This document shows positions 9,827-20,200 of a stretch of DNA of 26,113 bases, piece after piece. Position 1 is the stretch's first letter; every line of letters begins with the position of its first letter. The translations under genes and the position numbers were made by a program. The DNA lies in the NCBI GenBank assembly GCA_009801015.1, contig VHZZ01002736.1:32716-58828 (forward strand), given 5' to 3'. The notes beneath the pieces are model-generated. The model made no database searches. It had not been told where the DNA came from and worked only from the letters and a program-made list of their open reading frames with translations. Origin of the DNA: Silene noctiflora (taxonomy: Eukaryota > Streptophyta > Magnoliopsida > Caryophyllales > Caryophyllaceae).

Positions 9827-12800
9827 ATGGCTTTGCCTGACAATGGAGCTATACCCATCAACTCTACGGCCGTGGCGATTGACAAAGACAAGAACAGCCA
9901 ATATGCTGTCAAATGGGCAATTGAGCATCTCATTACCACCACCAATTGTCTCGTTTTGATTCATGTCCGGCAGAGAAATCGTAGGTATCTTTCTCCTTTT
10001 TCGGGAATTTTAAGTCATTTAATAGAATTGTTTTTATTGTTGGTATGTAATTTTGCGATTTTTGCAGCTGGAGGGGGTGATGGAGGAGGTACCGGGGCTC
10101 CTGAACAGGATCCTCAACAGATTTTCCTTCCTTATCGCGGATTTTGTGCTCGCAAAACGGTAAATAACTTGAATTACTTTGTTGTATGATATTTGAATTA
10201 TGTAGCTTTTATGTGTATTGGATAAGGGCCAAAGGGAAAGGGGACTCTGCTACTTTGCATTCGAGGCCGTACCAAATCCATGTATCTTTGTTTCACACAT
10301 TTGAAGGTCAATATAATTAGGCATATGGCTAAATAGTTGAAAAAAAAAAAAAAACATACATCCTGGAAGTGTAGTAATTTGTTGGTTGTTAACTTTGTCA
10401 TTTTTTTTTATTGAAATAAAGGCATGTTTCCAGCATGTTAATCTAGGTAATTGTTTCTTCTAGAGGTCATTAGTACTTATTTATTCGATTTATATATTAT
10501 CCCGGTTGTAACACTATTACATTTAACCAATATATGTCCAAATATTGCTATGTAATATGTATGGTGTATCACCTTCATCTTCGTTACTGACACCAGACGC
10601 TACATGATTTGCTTTAGTTTTGCCAAATTCAAGTGAAAGAGGTTATTCTTGAAGATACTGATATCGCAAGAGCTATTCAGGATTACATTAACAGAAACTT
10701 CATTTCCAACATCGTTCTTGGTGGATCTTCAAGAAACTCGATCTTCAAGTTAGTTTCATTACTTGTCTGTGCAAGAAATCTGTTGCTTATAATGTTACAA
10801 GCCTTGTCACGTATCCTTATCTACAATGTTCCTAATTACAGGACTTTCAAGAAGCCTGATGTACCAAGCACTTTGACCAAATTTGCCCCAGACTTCTGCT
10901 CTGTGTACGTGATTGGAAAGTCAAAGGTTCTTAGTGTACGATCCGCACTACGCCCTGCTGCCAATACTGCCACTCCACCTAAACTTCCAGCTCCACTGAC
11001 GTTGCAGGATCAACTTTCCGCTGAACCTGCACCTGTAGAGGACTATGGCCCAAGGTAAATTCATTTACATAAGCTATTAACAATACAAATCATGGGAAAA
11101 CAACTTTTTTCTATTACTTAGTAACTATCTTATGAGGATGAAGATTTGTATTATATAAATTTTAATACCTTGTGAAGTAAAATCTAAACAAGTTATCAGA
11201 CGCAATTTCTCAATGTCGAAATCTCCTCAATGAATGACTTTGTAATGGGTTATGTGATTTGTTCTATTGTAGACATCAATTTCTTGACTTCGTCAGTTTT
11301 GACTATTTTATTGAACTTCAGAACTCTGTTACGAGTGTTGTGACTTGTGAGTGTCATTGCAAACATCCTTGGGTAACTATTCGGATGATTCTTCCTCTTT
11401 GTTGATGTTAATCTGAACTTTAAGAACATACAACAAATCTTGTGATGATGGATTTTTTTGGTAATTTTGACATAAACAACTCTATTCTTCATGTGGGCAG
11501 AACGCCTAACCACCGAATGAATGCCATTAGAGGAGATAGAGGTTATTTTGAGAGGAACAATAATGACATCTTGAAAGCAGTACTCGCTCGGACGCATCCA
11601 ATGGATTCTCGGAATAACTCCAATGTATCGATGGAGAGTATTGATGTAAGTTATGCATCAAGTGGCCCAGGAAGTGAACGCAGTTCCTCCTTATCTGATG
11701 ATGATAGTATTCTGGATCCTTTTGCATTCCGTAATTCTTTGGATGTTACAGTCAAAAGTTTAGACATTTCAGCTAAGAACTTAGACTTCTCTATTGTTGG
11801 TGATTATAGGAGGGATGAACCATATAAAGTAAGTTACTATAATATGTACTTCAAAGGTAAAATAAAATCCAATATTAGTATTCTAATAGTTTCTGCATTT
11901 CAGAATGACCTAGATGCAGAAATGAGACGTCTAAGGCTCGAGTTAAAGCAAACTATGGATATGTATAGTACAGCTTGCAAAGAAGCTATCACAGCAAACC
12001 AAAAGGTGACTTCATATGTAATTCCCTCTTTTTGGTAGTTGGGTTGTACTGAGTAGAGGTTATTCGACCTGGAAAACCTGACCCAAGACCCTACCAAAAC
12101 AACTCGAGTATGACCGATCTGACCTATACCCGGCATGAGCAGACTCAATTCATATACCTGAAATGACCCAATTCGAATGACCCGTTTGCCAAGTCTTGTT
12201 GGCAACTTGGCATTAGACTTTTCTTCGAAAGTAATTAGCAAGGTATTAATCCATATATGTATAATAATGAGTATTTTTTTTTTTTCAATTCTATTACTTT
12301 CAAATTGGAAGGCACTTAGCCACCCCGAACCATAAACCCCAAAGCATAGGAAGCTAGAAATTGGACAAGGAAGGCCCCTTGCCCGATCTTGTAAATACTG
12401 GATTTCTTTCTCACCATTGTACTCCAACTACCTGTTATATGTCACTAAAAACCAGAGAAGTTATTGTTGTCTTATACTCTTGTGTTAAATAAGTTAGGCT
12501 AAGGAACTTAATGACTGGAAGATGATGGAACTGCGAAGGTATGAGCAAGCGAGGTATGCTGAGGAGTCCGCTCTTGCCATTGTTGAGATGGAAAAGGCTA
12601 AATGCAGAGCTGCAATGGAAGCTGCTGAATCAGCTCAGAGATTGGCGGCATTGGAAGCACAAAAAAGGAGGTTAGCTGAAACGAAGGCCAAGCGAGAAAC
12701 TAAAGAAAAGCATCAGGCACTTAATAAATTAGCTCGCAATGATGTTCGATATAGGAAATACACCATTGCGGAGATAGAAGTTGCTACTGAGAATTTTGCG

Positions 12801-14651
12801 CCACAACTTAAGGTTGGTGAAGGTGGATATGGACCTGTTTTTAGAGGAACATTGGATCACACACCTGTTGCAATTAAAATATTAAGACCTGATGCTGCCG
12901 CACAAGGACGGAAACAGTTCCAACAGGAGGTAAACTCACTCTTTTGTTGTTGTTCATACTGATGCAAATGTACTCCAAATCCTAAAATTTGTTAGGGGAA
13001 AGCAAACTAGCCACCCCAAATTTTGGCTAGGAAGATAAAGTTGTGACTTTGGGGGCCATGTGCCCTGTTAAGTTATTACAATAATTAGGTACAAATGATT
13101 ATGATTGAGTTATTAAAGGCGCTAGACCATAAGTTCAGACCGCATAACCTTTTATTGTACCGACGTTTACTCTTCTTATTAAACAAAATAGTTGCAACAT
13201 TTGGCTAGCCCAAACACTGAATTTTGGCTCCGCCCCTTGTCTTACTAAGTATAACTATTGTTATCATTTGGCTTTGCATTTTGCTCTGTTGTTGATGCCT
13301 GATTGTTGCTATTTCCCTTTATTACTCTTTTTGTTATCTTTTACATTTCTAGATCGATGTTTGTAATTGGTTGCTTGGGTTAAGCACGCGTTTTCTTGCC
13401 AGAAAAAAAGTTAATACATATTATCTAGATTGCACAAATATTTAAATGAGAAAATCTCTTAAAATAAAAAGGCTAATTTTTTTCTTACTCTGTGAAATTG
13501 ATCTGAAGGTAGAGGTCCTAAGCTGTATGAGACATCCCCACATGGTGATCCTTCTAGGTGCATGCCCCGAGTATGGTTGTTTGGTTTATGAATACATGAA
13601 CAACGGAAGCTTAGAAGACAGGCTACACCGAAGCGGTGGGACCCCTCCTATTCCATGGAGAATCCGGTTCAAAATTGCAGCCGAAATTGCTACCGCCCTC
13701 TCTTATCTCCACCAAGCCAAGCCAGAACCCCTTGTTCACCGTGATCTGAAACCAGGAAACATTCTCTTAGACAGGAATTATGTGAGCAAAATCAGTGACG
13801 TCGGTTTAGCAAGACTGGTCCCACCTTCTGTAGCTGACAATGTCACACAATATCACATGACATCAGCTGCCGGAACATTCTGCTACATTGATCCTGAATA
13901 TCAGCAAACTGGGATGTTGAGCACCAAATCTGACGTGTACTCTTTTGGGATAATGTTACTTCAGATTATCACAGCCAAGCCCCCAATGGGTCTTACCCAT
14001 CAAGTTGAGAGGGCAATTGACCGTGGTACATTTAGTGAGATTTTGGACCCGAGTGTACATGACTGGCCTCTCAAAGAAACCCTGGCCTTTGCTAAATTGT
14101 CTCTGCAATGTTGTGAGCTTAGGAAAAGGGATAGGCCTGATCTTTCTACTGTTGTATTACCAGAACTTAACCGGCTAATGGAGTTTGGAATGAGTGAAGA
14201 TGGCAACAACTTCTACTCATATCATCCTACAAACCTTTCTTTTATGCCATACCAAAGGTCACCTTTGGGCTCTGGCAGCTCAGAATTATCATCAAGCTCA
14301 CAAGAGTCACAAATCAGTTCGTTCCAAACAATCCAGGTTAGTAGTAGTTAATCATTAGTATATTCACTTGTTTTGTACCATTTTTTTTTCCGCCAGATTA
14401 ATTACTACGATGAAGAAACGATTTTGTCATAGTAAACTGACTGTTGTACAATTGTACTTTTTATTGTGAAAAAGGATTCATCCAACGCAATTTTCATTGT
14501 GTGTCATATGGTAATCTTTAATAGACTATGAGCATTTCATTTCATTTCCACTGTGAGATATTAAACCAGATTTTTTGTTTGTCAGTCTGTAGAGACAGCT
14601 CCTTGGGCATCACAATGCTCAGATGATTCAAGAGGGTATTCCGGATACTAA
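9827..14651 (+). CDS. USP-domain receptor-like cytoplasmic kinase (RLCK IX type), 9 exons, 781 aa
   Basis: Predicted exons are 9827-9980, 10068-10159, 10618-10748, 10842-11054, 11501-11828, 11904-12005, 12498-12929, 13509-14336 and 14586-14651, with phases consistent throughout. I take ATG 9827 as the start because the 30 bases before it lack another ATG. Residues 13-160 form a USP (adenine-nucleotide alpha-hydrolase-like) domain beginning STAVAIDKDKNSQYAVKWA. A Ser-rich linker follows, then a coiled coil (about 308-420, rich in Ala, Glu, Lys, Arg). The kinase has its Gly loop VGEGGYGPV (446-454), VAIK lysine 467, HRDLKPGN with Asp563, and DVG (581-583) in place of DFG. DVG is usual in this family as I recall. 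Relatives with the same order often end in a U-box (PUB51/52 group); this one stops without it, like Arabidopsis At2g24370-type kinases. It is probably cytoplasmic; its substrates are unknown. Exon 3's acceptor (10617) is the least certain site. Confidence 0.85.
12050..12195. repeat. Degenerate GACCCG-type repeat block in a USP-kinase intron
   Basis: Repeated ACCTGACCC, ATGACCGAT, GACCTATACCCG, AATGACCC and AATGACCCG words fill this part of intron 6. Similar blocks occur at about 3600-3800 (other strand) and 23990-24270. They look like decayed low-complexity repeats of the kind dispersed in plant genomes. They do not disturb the splice sites. Confidence 0.45.
12985..13245. mobile_element. Probable transposon fragment in USP-kinase intron 7
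   Basis: The left side contains TAGCCACCCCAAATTTTGGC and the right side GAATTTTGGCTCCGCCCC, words I associate with dispersed plant repeats with a GGGGCGGAGCCAAAATTC-like terminus. A related CTTAGCCACCCCGAACC word appears in the previous intron near 12316. No clean terminal repeats or target duplication could be fixed, so class and limits are open. Confidence 0.3.
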
Positions 14652-15257
14652 TGTGAAAAGGCACCTTACTCAACCCAAGTTTTAACTGATGCAAACATCG
14701 TCGATTTTACAGTTTCACTGTAAGAACTCCTTTCGGTATTAAACTCTTACAATTTGTGTTAACTGAGGAGATCTCTCTCTCTCTCTCTCTGACCTATTTT
14801 CATATCTGTAGAAACCGACTTAAACCCATTAAGTCCTGTTGTAGGAATATTAACCAGGAGTCACATGATCTATTCGGGTCTATGTAAAAGGGTCGTGTTC
14901 AGGTAAGGAAAACATTGAAATGTTTCCAGTTAACATAAATACGGATATGAACTCGACACAATCTATCTGACCATTTTGGCTCCTTCATAGCAGAAGCCAT
15001 ATATGGAGTATACTTCAATGCTCGGTACTTGATTACCTATTTACCATATTAGTTGCATCGAATTTCATGAGTACCTGTTTTTGTGTTTTGCAGGGTTTTT
15101 TTGGTTTTCCTTTCGAGCAGTAACTTGGAAAGAGTATCCTATTATGACTTGTACTACTTTGTATTAGGTTGTAACTAAATGTAATTTACAAACGAGAGTA
15201 AAGTAAAAGTTGTGGAATTTAAAAAATGAAGAAGACCACTTACCAGTTGGAATATTT
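14652..15257 (+). other. 3' flank of the USP-kinase gene
   Basis: Likely 3' UTR and downstream spacer. It includes a (CT)n microsatellite at about 14772-14790. No gene or RNA is visible. Confidence 0.45.
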
Positions 15258-15681
15258 GAGCATCCACAATAAGAGAGGATGGTATATTTATTTTTTCATC
15301 CTACCACTAATTCTATGACACCTCAATTTCTCTTATATTTATCTTTTTTTCATTATTATCATATTCTTTCTTAAATATTCTCTAATATTTTTAACCACAA
15401 TAGAGAGGAACAAAGAGGATCCTCTTAAATAGTTATTCTAACTTTAAATAATTTTCAATCTTAATAAATAAATAAATTATAAGACACATAAAAAATTGTG
15501 ATTGATTATTGGGCACTTGGGCCAATGTTTGTTTTCCTCTACTTTCCTCTAAAACTAGAGGAAGTACCCATCTTCCTCTTGCTAAGAGGACATGTTAGGT
15601 ATTCCTCACAATAGAGAGGATGTCTTCTTAGAAGAAAGAGAGTGTTAAGAGGATGTCTCATCCTCTCTATTGTGGGTGCTC
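15258..15681. mobile_element. Tourist-like MITE, copy 1 of a head-to-tail pair
   Basis: The 424-bp element starts GAGCATCCACAATAAGAGAGG and ends CCTCTCTATTGTGGGTGCTC, giving terminal inverted repeats of about 20 bp. The flanks are TTT on the left and TTA on the right, so the target duplication is imperfect. The right part contains the small inverted repeat CCTCTAAAACTAGAGG and several AAGAGGA/TCCTCTT words. It has no coding capacity. The interior is clearly related to the next element. Confidence 0.8.
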
Positions 15682-15685
15682 TTAA

Positions 15686-16081
15686 GAGCATCCACAATAG
15701 AGAGTATGCTATCTTCCTCTTTTTCATTCTATTTTTTTGACACNTCATTTTCTCTTTCATTCATCTCATTTCTCACCATTACCATCCTCTTCCATTCATT
15801 TTTTCCAAAATAGGGAGGATCCTCTTATATTACATATCTTACTTTAAAGAATCTTTAAAACTTTAAAAATAAAAAAAATAAAAGTATTGTTATGCAAAAG
15901 AAAATTAGTGATTGGTTTGTGGGCACTAGGACCAAGGTAAGCTTTCCTCTAAAACTAGAGGAAGTAAGCATCTTCCTCTTACTAAGAGGACATGCAACAT
16001 GTGCCTCACAATAGAGAGGATGTCCTCTTAGAGGAAAGAGAGTGTTAAGAGGACCTCTCATCCTCTCTATTGTGGATGGTC
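15686..16081. mobile_element. Tourist-like MITE, copy 2 of a head-to-tail pair
   Basis: The 396-bp element starts GAGCATCCACAATAGAGAG and ends CTCTCTATTGTGGATGGTC, with a perfect TAA target duplication (15683-15685 and 16082-16084), as expected of PIF/Harbinger-derived Tourist MITEs. Its right 180 bp are near-identical to those of copy 1, including CCTCTAAAACTAGAGG, while the left and middle parts differ more. One undetermined base (N) lies at 15744. Confidence 0.85.
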
Positions 16082-16084
16082 TAA

Positions 16085-16980
16085 GCTGTGTTTGTGTGTA
16101 GCAACAAAAGTAGTATGGAGTTAAACTACAATATAAGTAGAAAGTTCAAACATTAGGCATGATAATGTTTCAACTTTCAGTCTACTACGGTTGTATAAAA
16201 CCTCGAATACGCACACATAAAAATGGTTTTGATGGTAGACAATTTAACTTCCAAACACGAGAAAAGCGCAAAATATATTGACACTTCGTACTTTGTATGT
16301 GACGTATTACGTACTTTATATTTTATTTCAACCCGCTTTGAGTGACCACCCACACCTCCCGCCATTCTTCTAACCACCACACGCTCCTCACACCCCATTC
16401 ACCACCATACCCTCGCACCAACCACAAAGCCCCGCAATCACCAACTCTGCCTAACTTCCTTTGTCCCATGCCACCTCCTGATCACCACCCAACCATCAAA
16501 CCAACCTCTAATAAACAACAAACTTTAGATAAACAAAACAAAATGCTAATAAAAAAATTGGAAATAGAAATTAATTTGATTAATAATTTCTAATTAGCGA
16601 ATTAGATACTCGTTCTAACTTAAAATTGGAGATTCAAAATTGAAGAAATTTAACCAACCATATATATAAAACTTGAGAAAGTTTAGCTATTGATTACGTT
16701 ACATGTAATAAAAGAGGACGTACAGAAACATCAATTATGAAACATAATATATTGTTATTTTAGTATAACGAGGCGGTTTAATTTGGGTTTTGATAGATTA
16801 AATCGGAAGAAATCCTATGAATCCTCTCTCTAATTTTATACTCCGTACTTCGTAGTTCGGACTATGCCAGGCTGACATTAACGAACAGTTGGTTTGTATG
16901 AGTGAAGAAATGTGATTAGGAAGCATGTTTTTAATGGAGATGAATAGCTAACACTACCCCACAATATTCCCACAATTAGG
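16085..16980 (+). other. Spacer upstream of the LysM receptor gene
   Basis: AT-rich spacer with a C-rich stretch of CACC and CCACC words at about 16345-16500. TATATATAAA at 16661-16670 is a TATA candidate but lies about 590 bp before the ATG. TACTCCGTACTTCGTA-type words occur near 16840. No gene was seen. Confidence 0.4.
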
Positions 16981-17251
16981 TAATTTTGACCCTTCAATTT
17001 TATGATCATTTCTATTCATTTTGCTTCCCTTTCAGTGCCACCTTTATAATTTTAGGGATTGACCAAATTACTTGATTCAAGACACACACATACATATTAA
17101 ATTCATCTACTTTTGACATCTTTTTACCTTTTCAACACCATTTTTTGTAAGTTCATGGTCAAAATTTTCTCTTTCTAAAAAAAAAAAACCCAAAAAGTAG
17201 AGTAAAGTTTCCATCTTTTGGTTGTTTTATTGATCACTTGTTTGGGGTTTG
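16981..17251 (+). promoter_or_regulatory. LysM-receptor promoter/leader with three W-box cores
   Basis: TTGACC, the WRKY-binding W-box core, occurs at 16986-16991 and 17059-17064, and its complement GGTCAA at 17157-17162. Three cores lie within 270 bp of the start codon. W-boxes are common in promoters of pattern-triggered immunity genes, which suits the product. The sequence shows only the sites; binding is inferred, and the transcription start is unknown. Confidence 0.5.
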
Positions 17252-20200
17252 ATGAAGAAATTAGGGTTAATTTTAGCTTTTTTGAAGTGGGTTTTAGTCA
17301 TAGTGGAATCAAAATGTAGCAAAGGTTGTGACTTGGCTTTAGCTTCGTACTATATTATTCAAGGGGATACCCTAAGTGCTATGTCAGGTTACTTTGATAC
17401 TAAAGTTACTGATATTTTGAGTTATAATCCAAGTATCACTAACCCTAATAGTGTTGCAATGGGTACCCGGATTAACGTCCCGTTTTCTTGTGAATGTATT
17501 CATGAGGAATTTCTTGGTCATGTATTCAGCTACAAGATTCAGTCTGGTGATACATACACTAGTATTGCTGAACCAACCTATGCCAATCTTACGACACCAA
17601 GTTGGGTTAAGAAGTCTAATAATTATAGTGATGTAAACCTGCCTGTTGCTGGGGACCTTAACGTAACCGTTAATTGTTCTTGTGGGGATAGTAGTGTGTC
17701 GAATGATTATGGGCTGTTCATTACTTATCCGCTTGTTCCGTCTGATAGTTTGAGTTTTATTGCTCAAAAGACGAATTTGGATGCAAGTTTATTGCAGAAA
17801 TTTAACCCGGGTGTAAATTTTGGCACGGGAGCTGGTCTGGTGTACATTCCGGGAAAAGGTGAAGACTTTCTCCTCATAGGGCTGTAATTGAGCTATTTCA
17901 ACTTGATTAGTTTTTGGCTTTCAGATTGCTTGATGTCAGTTTTTAGTTGGTTTGTCTGTGGGTGGTAAATCGGTTGGTTGGGGGTATTTAAGTGTTGGAT
18001 ATGGTGCTCCTTTTTTTTGTTGAGCATGAGTTTAGTCTTCTGCTCTTTTATTCAGAGCTAGCTTGCGATTGTTGTTTCAGCCTCTCGGGTTCCGTTTCTC
18101 CTCAGCAAACATGTTATTTAAGGTCCCTGTCATGTTTATGAGTGTTGCCGTTGTATTTTATTGTAAGTTGAACTGTTGAAGGATAGGATTATGTGGAACA
18201 CAATAGTCTATAGCATGAAACAGGGTAATCATGCAAACTGATGTTACTTGCCAGTTTCAAAATTACGCTGTATGACATGCCTATGTATCTCTCCTAATTT
18301 GCACATTTTCTTGTTCTCTCATGAACTGATATTGGCTTTATTGCAGATAGAAATGGAAGTTACCGTCCATTAAACTCAGTTCCAAGGTAATCTTGTTTAT
18401 TTTCTAATGTTGCATCTCATTTCCATTCCTGTTTCTTGCATTCTTTTCACATACTTCATCTATCCCATTTATATTGTCTCCATTTGACTTCAATAGTCAA
18501 ACAATGTCTGACATTGATCTTTTTTTTTCCCCTTTTTTTAAGTAAATTTGAAAGTAGTTATAATAACAAATCAAATTTGGCAAGGTTTACATCGCACCTT
18601 ACATGTATTATTGATATATATATATATATACATTTAGAAATTAGTGGTCAAGTGACAACGGTTGATCCCCAAAATCAAATGGGACATCAAATTTTGGACG
18701 GAAGTAGTAATTCAATTTTATGACGGTCTTATTTATGCAGCCCAGATGGTCCCCCGGGAAAGCCTGGTGGCTCAAAGTCCTCAGGTGCTTAGATTTACCT
18801 ATACTTCTGTACCGTAGTCTCATATTCTTTCCCTTTCTTGTATATTGGTTTCTTTGAGACTTGCAATTCAGTTGTCATGCTACTTATGTTGTAAATATCT
18901 TCTATGCTGTCAGGATTTTCTCCTGGAATTATAGTTGGTATATGTTCCGGAGTTGGGCTTATTGCACTCCTAGGTTGGTGGTATCTTGGTTGCATAAGAA
19001 GAAAGAAGAGTAAACAGGCTTTACTTCCTAATAAGCCTGAAATACAGTTGGGAAAAGCAGGTACTATGTTCTTCAACTAGCACACTAAAATCGTTTGTGC
19101 TACATATCAAATTGTTTTTGCTGCTTGCTTGTATGCTATTTGCACCAACAGTGGAATATTGTAATCTTGACGAGCTCACTTCTATTAGGATAGAGTACCC
19201 TCGAAACATTCCTAGCCCTAATCTCTGCGACTCTGCCCTTTCAAAGAACACCTGAAATGTGATAAAAAAAAAAAAAATTCTGCAAGTTAATTGTACTATC
19301 TTTGGCATGGATTGTGTTCTGGGATGAGCTCATCCGGAGTATACTCCCTCCATTCATTTATTCCCCACATTTGAAAATGGCACTCTTTTAAGAAAACAGG
19401 AAGTGGGAAGTGGAACCCTGTGGAGAAATAATCCCCAACCCAAAGATGTATCCACATGTAAGAAGTCCTACATTGGGGAAATAGAAGAGAGTGATCTCAT
19501 AAATAAATCAAGGAGGCACTCCGTACATAAACAAATGGTTCTAGGATGGAACCTCCTTGGACTTGTGAAGTTCACACTCTGCTCATGTGCGTATTTAATA
19601 AACCCAGACATTTAAAATGGTAGTTTTGTTTTTAGACAGTCAAAGTTCACCCAAAAGTGCAAATCTAATGAATTGGCTAATTGGCTGTCCAGATCTAGAA
19701 CATGTAGATCAAGGTGTAACTTACAGTTATTTTAAGTCTTTGAGTAATGTGACATTTCGTTTTTTTTTTTTCCCTCTTTTTATGCCCTGCTGATTCCTGT
19801 ATATTAATGTGAAGCAGCTGATGTAACAGGACATCCTGAAGGTACGGCTGTTATCCCAGGCATAACAGTTGACAAATCAGTAGAATTTTCATATGTAGAG
19901 CTTTCAAATGCTACTAATAACTTCAGCCTTGCTCACAAAATCGGTCAAGGTGGTTTTGGAGCTGTTTACTATGCAGAGCTTAGAGGCGAGGTACGTTGGT
20001 GCATTGACCCTAAGATTTTACTACATAGAAACAGTGCACACATCTACAGCCTAAATACCTACTCCCTCTTCTTAGACTTTTTTATTTTGTAAAAATGAGT
20101 GATGTGGAATCATTAGAATATTTTGTCTCCATCTTGCCTAATCATTTAGATAAAGTACAATTCCACTCATAGCTAAGCCTCATGAAATGGAGAATGTTGA

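Noticed and set aside
11900-12427. 175-codon open frame on the minus strand
   Set aside because: It spans exon 6 and intron 6 of the USP-kinase in antisense and has no recognisable domain.
17249-17251. TTG start for the LysM receptor
   Set aside because: The ATG at 17252 gives a normal signal peptide; plants rarely start at TTG.
18613-18631. (TA)n run as a regulatory or origin-like site
   Set aside because: It is a simple microsatellite inside an old MITE; nothing else supports a function.
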